From: Alterirhizorhabdus solaris
GTDB taxonomy: Bacteria; Pseudomonadota; Alphaproteobacteria; Sphingomonadales; Sphingomonadaceae
Direction: 5' to 3'
Assembly (NCBI RefSeq): GCF_007785815.1
Contig: NZ_VNIM01000044.1
Coordinates: 1 to 32,402 of the forward strand
DNA: 32,402 bases
Below the pieces are notes generated by a model. That model worked only from the letters and a program-made list of their open reading frames with translations, did no database searches and was not told the DNA's origin. Numbering within the stretch: position 1 is the first letter of the stretch; every line of letters begins with the position of its first letter. The position numbers were made by a program, and so were the translations under genes. Shown here piece after piece: positions 16,984 through 24,495 of this stretch.

Positions 16984-19311
16984 TCAGAGCTCGATGCCGT
17001 CGTCCGGTACCGGGGTGTCGCCCGGCGCGACCCCGGATTTCAGCTCGCGCAGCGAGATGTTTTCCTGGCCGGGGAGGGGCCGTACACCGCGCCCCGGGTC
17101 GACAGTTCCGGGAGTGCTGGGTGGCGGCGTGACGGGAGATCGCTCCTTCCCGGACGCGGGACGGGTCGCCGGTTCAGCGTCTTCTCCCTGGCCGCCGCGC
17201 GGTGCTGTTCCGCTCATCTTCAACGCGTGCGATGCAGGCGGGATCGGAGGCTTGATGAAGGCCGGGCGTAGCGGCGCCAGTGCAGGATTGGACGCGCTGG
17301 CAGGCACGTCCGCCGACTGGACCGGAGCTTCTGTGGGACGTTGATCGGCATAGTCGAACAAGGGGCCGGATCGGGCGTCTGACGGGACCGATTGTTCCCG
17401 AGCACCGCTGCTCGGACCCGGCCCCTGGTCGGTCGCACCGGGTGCATCAGCGCCGTCGGCCGGAGGCTCGTCTGGACGTCCGTCATTCCGGTTCCCGGTC
17501 GCCGTAAACGGCACTTTGGGTCGCGCGACGAAGGCCTCCGCGCGGCGCGGGAAGTCGACATAGGTGAGCCGGATCGGGGCTGCCGGAAAGCCGTCCGGGA
17601 ACTTCAGATACCCGCGCAGCCGCTGCAGGTTCATGAGCTGATCTGGGAGCAGCAGCGGCTCGATCTGGCGCCGCGGGGTCAGGCTGACGGCGTCGCGAGC
17701 GTTATTGTAGCCATAGCTATAGCCTTCCTCCATCTCGCGATATTGGCGGTGGCCAATGAAGTCCGAGCACCAGGTCGCGGACTCCCGGTCGGCGGTCGCC
17801 AGGAACAGCTTGGTGCGCGCGAGCGATGAAAGCGTCATCGCCATGTTCTCGCCGTAGGTTTCCTTCAGCTTGGCATAAGCGTGGACGCCGGCGACGATCG
17901 CACCGCCATAGTTGCGCACGGTCTGCAGGCCCTTCTCGATGGCAGGCAGGCGGTGCAACGCGCCCAGTTCGTCAAACAGGAACCAGAGTCGCAGGTCGCT
18001 CGATCGTTCGAGCGTCATCAGCGTGTTCATCGCGGTGTCCATCCACACCGTCAGCAGCCGCGATGCGACCGACATGTCGACGTAGCGCGCGGACACGAAG
18101 AGGATTGCGCCGGGCTTGCTGTCGCCGGTCACCCAGCGCTTGACCGAGAAGGGTTTGCCCGTCGTCGGCAGCATCCGGAGCGCCTTGGCATTGGCGTTGA
18201 ACACGGCGCGGATCGACTCCGCCATGCGGGCTGCTTCTGGGGCGGTGAGCGGGTCGGCGACGGTGCCTTCCATCAGCTTGTGGACGTGTGCGAGACTGGC
18301 GGTCATCAGCTCGGTGCTGAGCGCCTCGTTTGTCGCGCGACCGTCGCGGAGAAGCTTCAGGCACATCTCCACGAACAGCATGCGTGCGGCGAGAACCCAG
18401 AATTGTTCGGAGCCGCCGCCATCGTGCGGCACGAGTGCTTCGGATGCGGCGGTCAGCTCGGCCTCATCGCTGCAATCCTCGAAGATCGACCACATCGGAC
18501 AGCGCGCATCGAGCGGATTGAGGATGGTGTCGGTCGCCTCGTCGAAGAACGCCTCGATGAAGGCGCCCGTCAGGTCGAACACGACCGCCCTCGCACCCTT
18601 CGCGCGGACCTGTGCGAGCAGATCACGCAAGGCGACGGTCTTGCCGGTGCCAGTGGTCCCGATCAGCATCGCGTGGCTTTGTTCGAGCCGCCACGGGTAG
18701 GGCACGCCGGCAAGCGAATAGGGCTCGTACAGTCCGGCCTCGCGCAGTTCTGCCGCGGACGCATAGCGCCATCCTGAGCCCAGCAGGCGGCGATATTCGG
18801 ATGCCCGCTCGCGGGCGTTATGCGCTTCGATTTCGGTCACCAGCGCGGGCAGTTCGGCAAGGGTCGCGCCGCGCTCGTGGCGGCTTTCCTTGGAGCGCCG
18901 GCCGAACCAGGCTGCCAGCCAGGCGAAAGCCGCGATCGCGGGGACGGTGATGATCGAAGCGAGCATCGCGGCGGTGCCGGCAGCGGAGGTCATCCGGTCC
19001 CAGGCGGCCACCACGATCGGGTGCGTCGTGACGTGCGACATCGGCAGCAGGACGTGCGCGCCCGACAGCGTCTCGAGGTTGACGGCCTTGGCCGGATCAA
19101 ACTCGAACCAGGTGTAGATGCCGGCATAAAGCCGCATCCAGCAGAGATAGCTTTCATGGTCGGACAGCGCCGCCGACACCCGCCACCAGCACAGGCCGGT
19201 GAAGGTCGCCGCCGTCACCATCAGCGGCCCCTTGAGGCCGGCGGCAAACATGAAGCCGAAGTGGCCGAGCAGCTGGCTGCCGCGGGTGAAGTTGGTGAAC
19301 TTATGCCGCAT
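16984..19311 (-). CDS. traD: Type IV coupling protein TraD (VirD4/TrwB-like ATPase)
   Basis: A 775-residue coupling protein that links the relaxase-DNA complex to the mating channel and pumps DNA. Two N-terminal membrane stretches are visible (about residues 20-45, and 135-160 with AAMLASIITVPAIAAFAWLA), followed by a cytosolic RecA-like ATPase. Walker A is GTTGTGKT at about 218-225, and LRLWFLFDELGALHRL carries the Walker B Asp-Glu. The last 170 residues are Pro-, Ala- and Asp-rich and probably disordered, as in many TraD tails that contact the relaxase. It overlaps the small upstream gene by 11 bases and is followed at once by the relaxase gene, forming a three-gene DNA-processing operon. 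Confidence 0.92.
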   Translation of the reverse strand: MRHKFTNFTRGSQLLGHFGFMFAAGLKGPLMVTAATFTGLCWWRVSAALSDHESYLCWMRLYAGIYTWFEFDPAKAVNLETLSGAHVLLPMSHVTTHPIVVAAWDRMTSAAGTAAMLASIITVPAIAAFAWLAAWFGRRSKESRHERGATLAELPALVTEIEAHNARERASEYRRLLGSGWRYASAAELREAGLYEPYSLAGVPYPWRLEQSHAMLIGTTGTGKTVALRDLLAQVRAKGARAVVFDLTGAFIEAFFDEATDTILNPLDARCPMWSIFEDCSDEAELTAASEALVPHDGGGSEQFWVLAARMLFVEMCLKLLRDGRATNEALSTELMTASLAHVHKLMEGTVADPLTAPEAARMAESIRAVFNANAKALRMLPTTGKPFSVKRWVTGDSKPGAILFVSARYVDMSVASRLLTVWMDTAMNTLMTLERSSDLRLWFLFDELGALHRLPAIEKGLQTVRNYGGAIVAGVHAYAKLKETYGENMAMTLSSLARTKLFLATADRESATWCSDFIGHRQYREMEEGYSYGYNNARDAVSLTPRRQIEPLLLPDQLMNLQRLRGYLKFPDGFPAAPIRLTYVDFPRRAEAFVARPKVPFTATGNRNDGRPDEPPADGADAPGATDQGPGPSSGAREQSVPSDARSGPLFDYADQRPTEAPVQSADVPASASNPALAPLRPAFIKPPIPPASHALKMSGTAPRGGQGEDAEPATRPASGKERSPVTPPPSTPGTVDPGRGVRPLPGQENISLRELKSGVAPGDTPVPDDGIEL

Positions 19312-19600
19312 GGGACTGGTCCTCCCGAGCGACGCGCTCCTGCCATTCGTTGATCAGGCGAGACCGGAGATCGGGATTGGGATGTTCGGTCAGCAAGCCG
19401 TCCATCGCGATCGTCATGAAGAGGATGTGATTGCGCTGTTCGCGCGGGTCGTAGGCCACCCCGAACACGTCGTTGATGACGAGCTGGCGGAGCGCTGCCG
19501 CGACCGTCAGATCCCGCGCCCGAGCCCGTGCCGCAAAGGCGGTGCAGAGGTCGTCCGTCACATAGCAGGCAAGCTGAAATCGTCGTTGCATGTCACGCAT
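19301..19600 (-). CDS. Small conjugation accessory protein upstream of traD
   Basis: About 99 residues, starting at ATG 19598-19600; ATG 19589-19591 is an alternative three residues in. The sequence begins RRFQLACYVTDDLCTAFAARARARDLTVAAALRQLVINDVFG, a strand followed by two helices as in ribbon-helix-helix DNA-binding proteins, then a helical tail. Small RHH proteins encoded before the coupling protein and relaxase usually bind oriT repeats and help load the relaxase, as TrwA and TraY do. That role is inferred here from position and predicted fold. Its stop overlaps the traD start by 11 bases, and the repeat-rich non-coding segment lies directly upstream. Confidence 0.65.
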   Translation of the reverse strand: MRDMQRRFQLACYVTDDLCTAFAARARARDLTVAAALRQLVINDVFGVAYDPREQRNHILFMTIAMDGLLTEHPNPDLRSRLINEWQERVAREDQSHAA

Positions 19601-19699
19601 CCATTCGCATGGAGCGTGGTGGGCACTACGCAAGGCAGAGAGAACATAGACGGAACACGAGCTCGGCGTCAAGGACCAGCGGCCGGATTTCGGCAGTTT

Positions 19700-19825
19700 T
19701 CCTGGGCTGGTGATCAATGGTGATCTGGTGGTCTTTGACCATGATTGGCGCGATTGGTGGTCACGCGCTAAGCCACTGACCAAGCTACATTATTCCTGCG
19801 GTGCACCGCGTAAGGTGTGCTCCCT
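19700..19825. other. Candidate origin of transfer (oriT) in the 470-base non-coding segment
   Basis: Bases 19601-20072 contain no convincing gene. Within them is a dense cluster of repeats: TGGTGATC at 19708-19715 and 19718-19725 (one helical turn apart), TGGTGGTC at 19726-19733 and 19755-19762, GATTGG at 19743-19748 and 19752-19757, a perfect hairpin TGGTC-TTT-GACCA at 19729-19741, and a small stem CACC/GGTG at 19804-19807 and 19814-19817. Phased direct repeats next to an inverted repeat, immediately upstream of an accessory-coupling-relaxase operon, are the usual layout of a MobF oriT. I cannot identify the nick site. The segment must also hold the operon promoter. An alternative reading is an operator array for autoregulation by the accessory protein. 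Confidence 0.5.
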
Positions 19826-20039
19826 GTCCCCCTATGCCCCGAGGTTGATCGTGGCGGTGATCTCGCTGCCTGACACCCGGGATGATCAGTCGTTACCGGA
19901 GGAGCCCAGGGCTGCGTGAGGCGGTGCTCGAAGCCTGGCGATCGAAGCACTTACGCCGCGGGGTGGAAGGCTGTTCGGACGGGTCAACCAGTTGGCAGTT
20001 CAACGACGAAAAGCGATGAGGAATGGGCTCTGGACGAGC

Positions 20040-20073
20040 ACGACAAGAGGGAGCGTTGCGCCCCCTCCGTCGT
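20040..20073 (-). terminator. Hairpin at the end of the small gene 20073-20315
   Basis: GAGGGAGCG (20047-20055) pairs with CGCCCCCTC (20059-20067) with one mismatch and a three-base loop; ACGAC (20040-20044) and GTCGT (20069-20073) extend the stem outward. It touches the stop codon of the minus-strand gene. No T-tract follows on that strand, so it may be a 3'-end stabilising hairpin or a weak terminator. Confidence 0.45.
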
Positions 20074-20315
20074 CAGTATTCGTCATCCCGGCCGGCGGGC
20101 ACGGTGTGGACGATCCGGTCGATCAGGTCCTGCATCAGCGTCTCGTAATCCCCCTCATCGGCCACCCAGTAGCAGGCATCGTCCGTCCGGATGATGTGCT
20201 GGTCGAAGTAGCTGTAGGCCGCCCTTGCGCTTGCCTTGGCATAGGCGGCCATGAAGGCCTCGTGCTCCAGCACGGTGTTGCTGTCGTTGGTGCTGATCGG
20301 GCTGAAGTAAGTCAT
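20073..20315 (-). CDS. Small conserved-looking hypothetical protein
   Basis: An 80-residue protein. The start at ATG 20313-20315 (MTYFSPISTND) is chosen because GAGGAG lies about 7 bases upstream; longer in-frame starts lack this. The protein is mostly helical (EHEAFMAAYAKASARAAYSYF) with an acidic C-terminal half ending in GRDDEY. I do not recognise a family. It sits alone between the candidate oriT segment and a structured intergenic region. Its amino-acid composition is normal for a real gene, and its third codon positions are GC-rich like those of its neighbours. Confidence 0.6.
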   Translation of the reverse strand: MTYFSPISTNDSNTVLEHEAFMAAYAKASARAAYSYFDQHIIRTDDACYWVADEGDYETLMQDLIDRIVHTVPAGRDDEY

Positions 20316-20424
20316 CGTCCATCTCCTCAATCTCACGTGAAAGACGGAGGTCTCGCGACAGCGGGGAAGAGCGGGGGTCAGGGACCGCGCCCGTAGGGCG
20401 CGGCCGCGCAGCGGCGATGGGGGT

Positions 20425-20496
20425 CACGATTTTTTCGGCCGCGCCACCCGGCTCGAGGTGAGGCGCCATCGCTCGATCGCGGCCGGAAAAATGGTG
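20425..20496. repeat. Long imperfect inverted repeat in the 410-base divergent intergenic region
   Basis: Bases 20316-20726 separate a minus-strand and a plus-strand gene and hold no convincing gene. A 19-base arm at 20425-20443 pairs with 20478-20496 at 17 of 19 positions: the GC core CGGCCGCG/CGCGGCCG is flanked by T- and A-tracts and then CAC/GTG. Inside, CACC (20445-20448) and GGTG (20457-20460) form a further stem. The T-tract comes before the stem on both strands, so this is not an intrinsic terminator. Two more stems follow: 20573-20581 with 20587-20595 (9 pairs including one G-T), and AGGCGGA 20621-20627 with TCCGCCT 20639-20645. Function is unknown; an operator, a second transfer-related site or a leader RNA are possible. 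Confidence 0.6.
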
Positions 20497-20726
20497 GGGC
20501 CCCGTCGTCCTTGAGGCCCGGTCTTCGCCGCTGTCATCCTGCCCATCGTTGAGCGAGTAGAAGAGTTCGGTCGGGGCGGGCTCGATGCCCGTCCCGGCCG
20601 ATTGGATGCGGTGAGCACGGAGGCGGAGACCTCTTTCGTCCGCCTGCACAGGAATCGCTTTCCTACACCCTCGGCGCCGCGCCAGTATCGCCGGTGGAAG
20701 GGGCTTCGACCGTAAGGAGATTGGTC

Positions 20727-21014
20727 GTGGCCAAGAAGAAGCCGAGCGCCTTGGAAGCGCTCACCCGACATGACGAAGAGCGTCTTGCGATGCAGACGAA
20801 GGGCGCCGAGCTCAGGCGTGCTGCGGCACTCGAACTTGGGCTGATCGTGCTCGACGCGGGCGGATCACGGCTCGGTGCTGACGCATTGCGGCGTCTTATC
20901 GCTGACGCCGTGGCCGCTCCCTCGCAAGATCGTCCGGCTCGCGAACGGGCTGGCAAGCCAGCTGTGCCTCGCACCGGTGCGGCAGTCGAAAGCGAGGAGA
21001 ACAGCCGTGGCTGA
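20727..21014 (+). CDS. Small transfer-associated protein resembling TraC/TraD of Ti-type plasmids
   Basis: A 95-residue protein from GTG 20727, six bases after AGGAGA. It begins VAKKKPSALEALTRHDEERL and contains AELRRAAALELGLIVLDAGGSRLGADALRRLIADAV, the helix then 'LG.LV..AG' pattern of the short TraC/TraD proteins of Agrobacterium-type transfer systems. These are distinct from the large coupling protein. The second half is Pro- and Ala-rich. It overlaps the next gene by 8 bases. Its role in transfer is poorly defined; the call rests on a short motif and the context. Confidence 0.55.
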   Translation: MAKKKPSALEALTRHDEERLAMQTKGAELRRAAALELGLIVLDAGGSRLGADALRRLIADAVAAPSQDRPARERAGKPAVPRTGAAVESEENSRG

Positions 21015-21222
21015 GCCCCTCGGGAGACACGATGTTGGCGATGTGGCGGAGGTCATCGCGATTATCGCCGATCCGGCAACCAGCTATTGGCTGCGCGATG
21101 CGATCGTGTCCGCCTGCGCGCGCGATCCGTTCGATGCCGAACGGGATGCGATGACGCTGGCGGCGCTGCTGACCCGCCGGCTGGACGCGATCGTCGCCCG
21201 GCACTTCCCGAGCCGTCGATAA
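21007..21222 (+). CDS. Small hypothetical protein of the transfer region
   Basis: A 71-residue protein starting at GTG 21007, seven bases after GAGGAG (20994-20999), which decides this start over an in-frame ATG far upstream. The sequence MAEPLGRHDVGDVAEVIAII onward is helical and acidic at first, with a basic end (ARHFPSRR). I recognise no family. The overlap with the preceding small TraC/TraD-like gene indicates an operon. It ends convergently with ssb, with a strong hairpin between. Confidence 0.6.
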   Translation: MAEPLGRHDVGDVAEVIAIIADPATSYWLRDAIVSACARDPFDAERDAMTLAALLTRRLDAIVARHFPSRR

Positions 21223-21233
21223 CGCCAGGAGAG

Positions 21234-21258
21234 CCCCGGCGGCAGGTTGCCGCCGGGG
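21234..21258. terminator. Perfect hairpin between convergent genes
   Basis: CCCCGGCGGCA (21234-21244) pairs perfectly with TGCCGCCGGGG (21248-21258) across a three-base loop, between the end of the plus-strand operon and the end of ssb. It has no T-tract on either side, but its strength and position suggest a bidirectional transcript end. Confidence 0.6.
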
Positions 21259-21271
21259 TGATCCGCTGAGG

Positions 21272-21679
21272 TCAGAAGGGCAGATCGTCGTCGATGTCGG
21301 CTTGGTTCGCACCGCCTTCGGCCGCAGGCTTGCCCCGGCTGAGGAACTGCACGTCGTCCGCGATGATCTCGCAGCCGTACCGCTCGACTCCCTCCTTGTC
21401 GGTCCACTTGCTGTAGTGGATCCGGCCGCGCACCGACACCAGCATGCCCTTGGTCGCGAATTGCGAGACCGTCTTGCCGAGCCCGTTGAAGCAGGTGATG
21501 CGGTGCCACTCGGTCTCCTTGGCGGTGAAGCCGTTCGCATCCTTGAAAGTCTTGCCCTCGCTGTCGCGTTTGGGCCGGCTGGTGCCCAGGCTGAGCGAGG
21601 TGACGCGGGTGTCGCCGCGGGTGGTGCGGGTCTCGGGATCGGTGCCGAGATTGCCGACGAGAAGAACGGTGTTGGTCAT
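21272..21679 (-). CDS. ssb: Single-stranded DNA-binding protein
   Basis: A 135-residue SSB starting at ATG 21677-21679 (MTNTVLLVGNLGTDPETR), eight bases after GGAG. The OB fold occupies about residues 1-110, with WHRITCFNGLGKTVSQFATKGMLVSVRGRIHYSKWTDKEG as its strands 3-4, and the C-terminus is the acidic tail DIDDDLPF that recruits DNA repair and replication partners. Element-encoded SSBs protect the single strand that arrives by conjugation. It differs from a chromosomal SSB in its short linker. A structured element lies upstream of its start. Confidence 0.93.
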   Translation of the reverse strand: MTNTVLLVGNLGTDPETRTTRGDTRVTSLSLGTSRPKRDSEGKTFKDANGFTAKETEWHRITCFNGLGKTVSQFATKGMLVSVRGRIHYSKWTDKEGVERYGCEIIADDVQFLSRGKPAAEGGANQADIDDDLPF

Positions 21680-21734
21680 GGGGCTCACTCCAAAGGGTCG
21701 TCGGGACCGTCCCGATCGACGGAGCCCCGGCCAT

Positions 21735-21878
21735 GGCGAGGCAAGCCGAGACGGCGCACCGCAGGCCCGTCGGGCCGAAGGGAAACCCCCGAGACTAAGG
21801 CTGGCGCGGGCAGCGGAGGCGAAGCCGGAGCAACACGGGCCTGGGCTCGAGCGGGTTGCGCCGGATGGCGCCCGCCAT
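21735..21878 (-). promoter_or_regulatory. Structured leader element, copy A (upstream of ssb)
   Basis: On the minus strand this is a 5' leader ending about 55 bases before the ssb start. In plus-strand coordinates the conserved blocks are GGCGAGGCAAGCC (21735-21747), AAGGCTGGCGCGGGCAGC (21797-21814), GCAACACGGGCC (21830-21841) and GCGGGTTGCGC (21851-21861). GCAAC and GTTGC of the last two can pair. Between blocks two and three is a short stem, GGC-GAA-GCC; beyond the last block is ATGGCG (21865-21870) with CGCCAT (21873-21878). All four blocks recur in the same order at 24297-24442. I do not recognise it as a named RNA family. Confidence 0.6.
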
Positions 21879-21937
21879 AGGGGTGAGAAGTCGATGGGAG
21901 CGGTCCTGACCAGTCCGGATGGTCAAGCCCTGACGCT

Positions 21938-22393
21938 TCACCTTCGTCTGGAAAGCAGACCCGCCGACTTACAGAGCCGGTCGCCACCATAGCGCTTCCA
22001 CGCCAACGCATAGCCGCTCCGGACCATCGCACAGGAGAGGTCGCCCGTTTGAGGCGAACGGCACAACGCGCCAGTCCGATCGCCCTTCGCAGACCCGTTC
22101 GACACGCAGGTGAGGCGCGGCCCCCGAACCACGACGTGACCGGTGCGACGCGTGCCGCGGGCGCCACCCAAGAGTGAGACGAGGTGGTCGCGTGCGGCGC
22201 GGCCGCTTGCCGTCGGACAGGGGTGCCCGGGCCGGCAGGTCTCGTCGATTTCGCGCGCGGCGATCCCCGCCAAACGAATACGCGGCCCTTCGGCACACCA
22301 TATCGGCCAGTCACCGTCCCATACCGCCACGGGCGTGCAGGTAAAGGTCGTGCCGGGCGCAACGGCGCTTGCCAGGAGAAAAAGCAGAAGCAT
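21938..22393 (-). CDS. Thermonuclease (SNase)-like secreted nuclease
   Basis: A 151-residue protein. MLLLFLLASAVAPG at the N-terminus is a short signal peptide, so it is probably periplasmic. The SNase fold follows: FTCTPVAVWDGDWPIWC carries the DGD pair of the calcium site, and IRLAGIAAREIDE the Arg and Glu of the active site. The Thr of the usual DGDT is replaced by Trp, and extra Cys residues (TCRPGHPCPTASG) suggest a disulphide, as seen in the proteobacterial branch of the family. It cleaves DNA or RNA if active. SNase-like proteins are common cargo on conjugative elements. The ATG is followed directly by the signal peptide, which supports the start. Confidence 0.8.
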   Translation of the reverse strand: MLLLFLLASAVAPGTTFTCTPVAVWDGDWPIWCAEGPRIRLAGIAAREIDETCRPGHPCPTASGRAARDHLVSLLGGARGTRRTGHVVVRGPRLTCVSNGSAKGDRTGALCRSPQTGDLSCAMVRSGYALAWKRYGGDRLCKSAGLLSRRR

Positions 22394-22495
22394 TCACGGC
22401 CTCTTACCCGGTGGTGGTTTCGGGACCAGCAGGATCGATGGTCGAGCGCTCGCGAAGCGCTTGATGCCGAACGCGCGGCAGCTACTGCACAGAGG

Positions 22496-23197
22496 ATGAC
22501 GAACAGGTCGGCCGCAACTACCGAGACATCGCTTTACGCGCCGATCAAGCGCTTCCTTGAGACCTGCGGGTTCGAGGTCAAAGGCGAGGTCTGCGGCTGC
22601 GATATCGTCGGCCTGGCCGATGGCGAGCCGCCGCTGGTGGTGATCACCGAGCTGAAGCTATCCTTCTCGCTCGAACTCCTGCTCCAGGCCGTCGAGCGGA
22701 CGCGATCCTCGGACCTCGTCTATGTCGCGGTGCCCGCAACACGTCGCGGCCGTGACCAGGACAAGAGGGTGCATCGGCTTTGCCGGATGCTCGGCATTGG
22801 TCTGTTCACGGTCGATCTGCGGCTGGGCAGCGTGACCGTCATCTCCGAACCGACCCCCTATAGGCCGAGGCCGCACCTGCCGCAGCGGCGGCGGCTCGTG
22901 GCCGAGCATCGCCGGCGCAAAGGAGATCCGACGGCGGGCGGATCGACCCGCCAGCCGATCATGACTGCCTATCGCCAGCGGGCGATCGCCTGCGCCGGAG
23001 CGATGCGGAATGGAGCGAAACGCCCGCGCGATCTGAAGGTCCTTGCCGAAGATGCTGGCGCTATCCTGTTGCGCAACGTTTATGGCTGGTTCGAACGAAT
23101 GGGGCGAGGACTGTACGCCCTGACTCCCGCCGGGCAGGACGCCGTCGGCAGCGGCGATGTCCCGGCCGCGACACCGGATCAGCGCGAGGCGGCGTAG
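22496..23197 (+). CDS. DUF2161 family putative PD-(D/E)XK nuclease
   Basis: A 233-residue protein from ATG 22496. The first half has the PD-(D/E)XK core: CDIVGLADG with D36, then LVVITELKLSFSLELLLQAVER with E52 and K54. A conserved LYVAVP-like strand follows (DLVYVAVPATRRG), and the last third is a winged-helix-like region (IMTAYRQRAIACAGAMRNGAKRPRDLK, NVYGWFERMGRGLYALTPAG). This is the layout of DUF2161, a predicted phosphodiesterase of unknown target. A longer open frame reaches upstream to 22184, but its sequence there is not protein-like. It stands alone on the plus strand among minus-strand genes. Confidence 0.8.
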   Translation: MTNRSAATTETSLYAPIKRFLETCGFEVKGEVCGCDIVGLADGEPPLVVITELKLSFSLELLLQAVERTRSSDLVYVAVPATRRGRDQDKRVHRLCRMLGIGLFTVDLRLGSVTVISEPTPYRPRPHLPQRRRLVAEHRRRKGDPTAGGSTRQPIMTAYRQRAIACAGAMRNGAKRPRDLKVLAEDAGAILLRNVYGWFERMGRGLYALTPAGQDAVGSGDVPAATPDQREAA

Positions 23198-23261
23198 TCC
23201 TGAGCGGCGCGCCCGCCGTCGCGCCTCGGCCCTTCGCACAGGACTTGATCACAGGGGGCAA

Positions 23262-23283
23262 GGGCGCCGCCGAAGCGACGCCC
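23262..23283. terminator. Hairpin between convergent DUF2161 and DUF2493 genes
   Basis: GGGCG (23262-23266) pairs with CGCCC (23279-23283) and CGC (23268-23270) with GCG (23275-23277), with a cgaa loop and one internal mismatch. It lies between two convergent stops; no T-tract is seen, so an intrinsic terminator is likely but not certain. Confidence 0.45.
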
Positions 23284-23292
23284 AAGCGAACG

Positions 23293-24264
23293 TCAGCGCG
23301 CTACGGAAGCGCCGGTCACCCGTGCGTTGTGCTTGGGATTGGTGCCGAGCGGTCCGCGACGATCGACCACGGCAATGCTCCGCTCCTTGGCCTGAATGAC
23401 GAGCCGCTCCAGCACGCCATTGCCGGCGAATGCCACGACATAGCGGGGCTTCAATCCGAGCATCTGCTCGTTGCGACGGAAGCCGGCCCGTGCACCGAGG
23501 CGAGTATCGAGGCTGAAGCTGATCTGGGGCACCTTGTGACGCTCGGCCCAGGATGCTGCGAGGCGGTCGGCTCCCTTGCCGTCGCCGCCGTGGACCAGCA
23601 CCATGTCGGCGACGTTTGCGCGGACGCGGTCGAGCGTCTGCCAGATCGCATCGCCATAGGCCTTCGCGTCATCGGTCGTCTGGAAGGTCTGCCGTCCACC
23701 GGCGAACACGACCGGCGTACCTTCGGGCATGACAGCCCGGCGCTTGCCTTCGGCGCGCGCTTTCAGGAACTCGCGACCCTGCACGACCGCAGATGTCGTC
23801 AGCGCGTCGTGACTGAGCCGGGAGCCGCCGGCGGGCTTCCACGACGACCCCGTCTCGGCGAGGTACAAGGATGCCGCGGTCTCTCGCAGGTTCTCGAGTG
23901 CGAGCATTTCTGCTTCGGCATCCTGAGCACGTTCGACCTGCTGCTCAAGCTCGGACGTATGGACTTCGGAGCCGTCGGCCGTTGCCAGCAACAAGCGGAT
24001 CTCGTCTGTGGCACGGTCGATCCGGGTCGAGGCCTTCGTTGCCGCACGGTGGAAAAGGTTCACGAATCCCCAGCCGAGTTCCTCGGCTTGATCCTCGAGG
24101 ATCGTGTCGGTGAACAGCGCAAACAGGTCGGACCAGACGGCGGCCAGTGTATGGTCGATCGCCTCGGGTTCGGGGCGGGCGAGGGCACGCGTTCCGCGAT
24201 CAGCAGTGATCGAGAGATGTCCGAGCTCCAGGGCGGCGAGCTGGGCGGCGAGGGTGGTCGGCAT
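23293..24264 (-). CDS. DUF2493 domain protein (DprA/LOG-like Rossmann fold)
   Basis: A 323-residue protein starting at ATG 24262-24264 (MPTTLAAQLAALELG), eight bases after AGGAG. Residues 1-175 are helical, with Glu-rich segments (TSELEQQVERAQDAEAEMLA). The C-terminal 140 residues are DUF2493: VVFAGGRQTFQ, then MVLVHGGDGKGADRLAASWA, ARAGFRRNEQML and VVAFAGNG, a nucleotide-binding Rossmann-like core related to DprA/LOG. The biochemical role is unknown. Such proteins are a fixed part of alphaproteobacterial conjugative elements. Its leader carries the second copy of the structured element, which suggests it is regulated in common with ssb. Confidence 0.85.
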   Translation of the reverse strand: MPTTLAAQLAALELGHLSITADRGTRALARPEPEAIDHTLAAVWSDLFALFTDTILEDQAEELGWGFVNLFHRAATKASTRIDRATDEIRLLLATADGSEVHTSELEQQVERAQDAEAEMLALENLRETAASLYLAETGSSWKPAGGSRLSHDALTTSAVVQGREFLKARAEGKRRAVMPEGTPVVFAGGRQTFQTTDDAKAYGDAIWQTLDRVRANVADMVLVHGGDGKGADRLAASWAERHKVPQISFSLDTRLGARAGFRRNEQMLGLKPRYVVAFAGNGVLERLVIQAKERSIAVVDRRGPLGTNPKHNARVTGASVAR

Positions 24265-24296
24265 GGGAGGTCTCCTGTCAGACGCCGCATCCTTGC

Positions 24297-24442
24297 GGCG
24301 ACGCAAGCCCTCCGACCCGCCGGCAGCAGGGACGCAGCGCCACCCACCGACAAGGCTGGCGCGGGCAGCCTCACCCGGTGCCCGGCACCGGGTGAGGCAA
24401 CACGGGCCGCAGGCGGGCGGGTTGCGCGTGGACCGCCGGCGG
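24297..24442 (-). promoter_or_regulatory. Structured leader element, copy B (upstream of the DUF2493 gene)
   Basis: On the minus strand this leader ends 32 bases before the DUF2493 start. Conserved blocks in plus-strand coordinates are GGCGACGCAAGCC (24297-24309, 12 of 13 as in copy A), AAGGCTGGCGCGGGCAGC (24352-24369), GCAACACGGGCC (24397-24408) and GCGGGTTGCGC (24417-24427); the last three are identical to copy A. The hairpin between blocks two and three is here a 13-pair stem (24370-24382 with 24384-24396), very different in sequence from copy A. A palindrome CCGCCGGCGG (24433-24442) stands where copy A has its ATGGCG stem. CTTGCG-GCGA-CGCAAG (24292-24307) forms another hairpin. Confidence 0.62.
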
Positions 24443-24495
24443 GTAGAGGGCCTCTGCGGCCGCAGGTGGGGTCTGAGAGACCTTCTCTTGTGACC

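Noticed and set aside
20425-20496. Intrinsic terminator
   Set aside because: On both strands the T-tract precedes the stem and the A-tract follows it, the reverse of a terminator.
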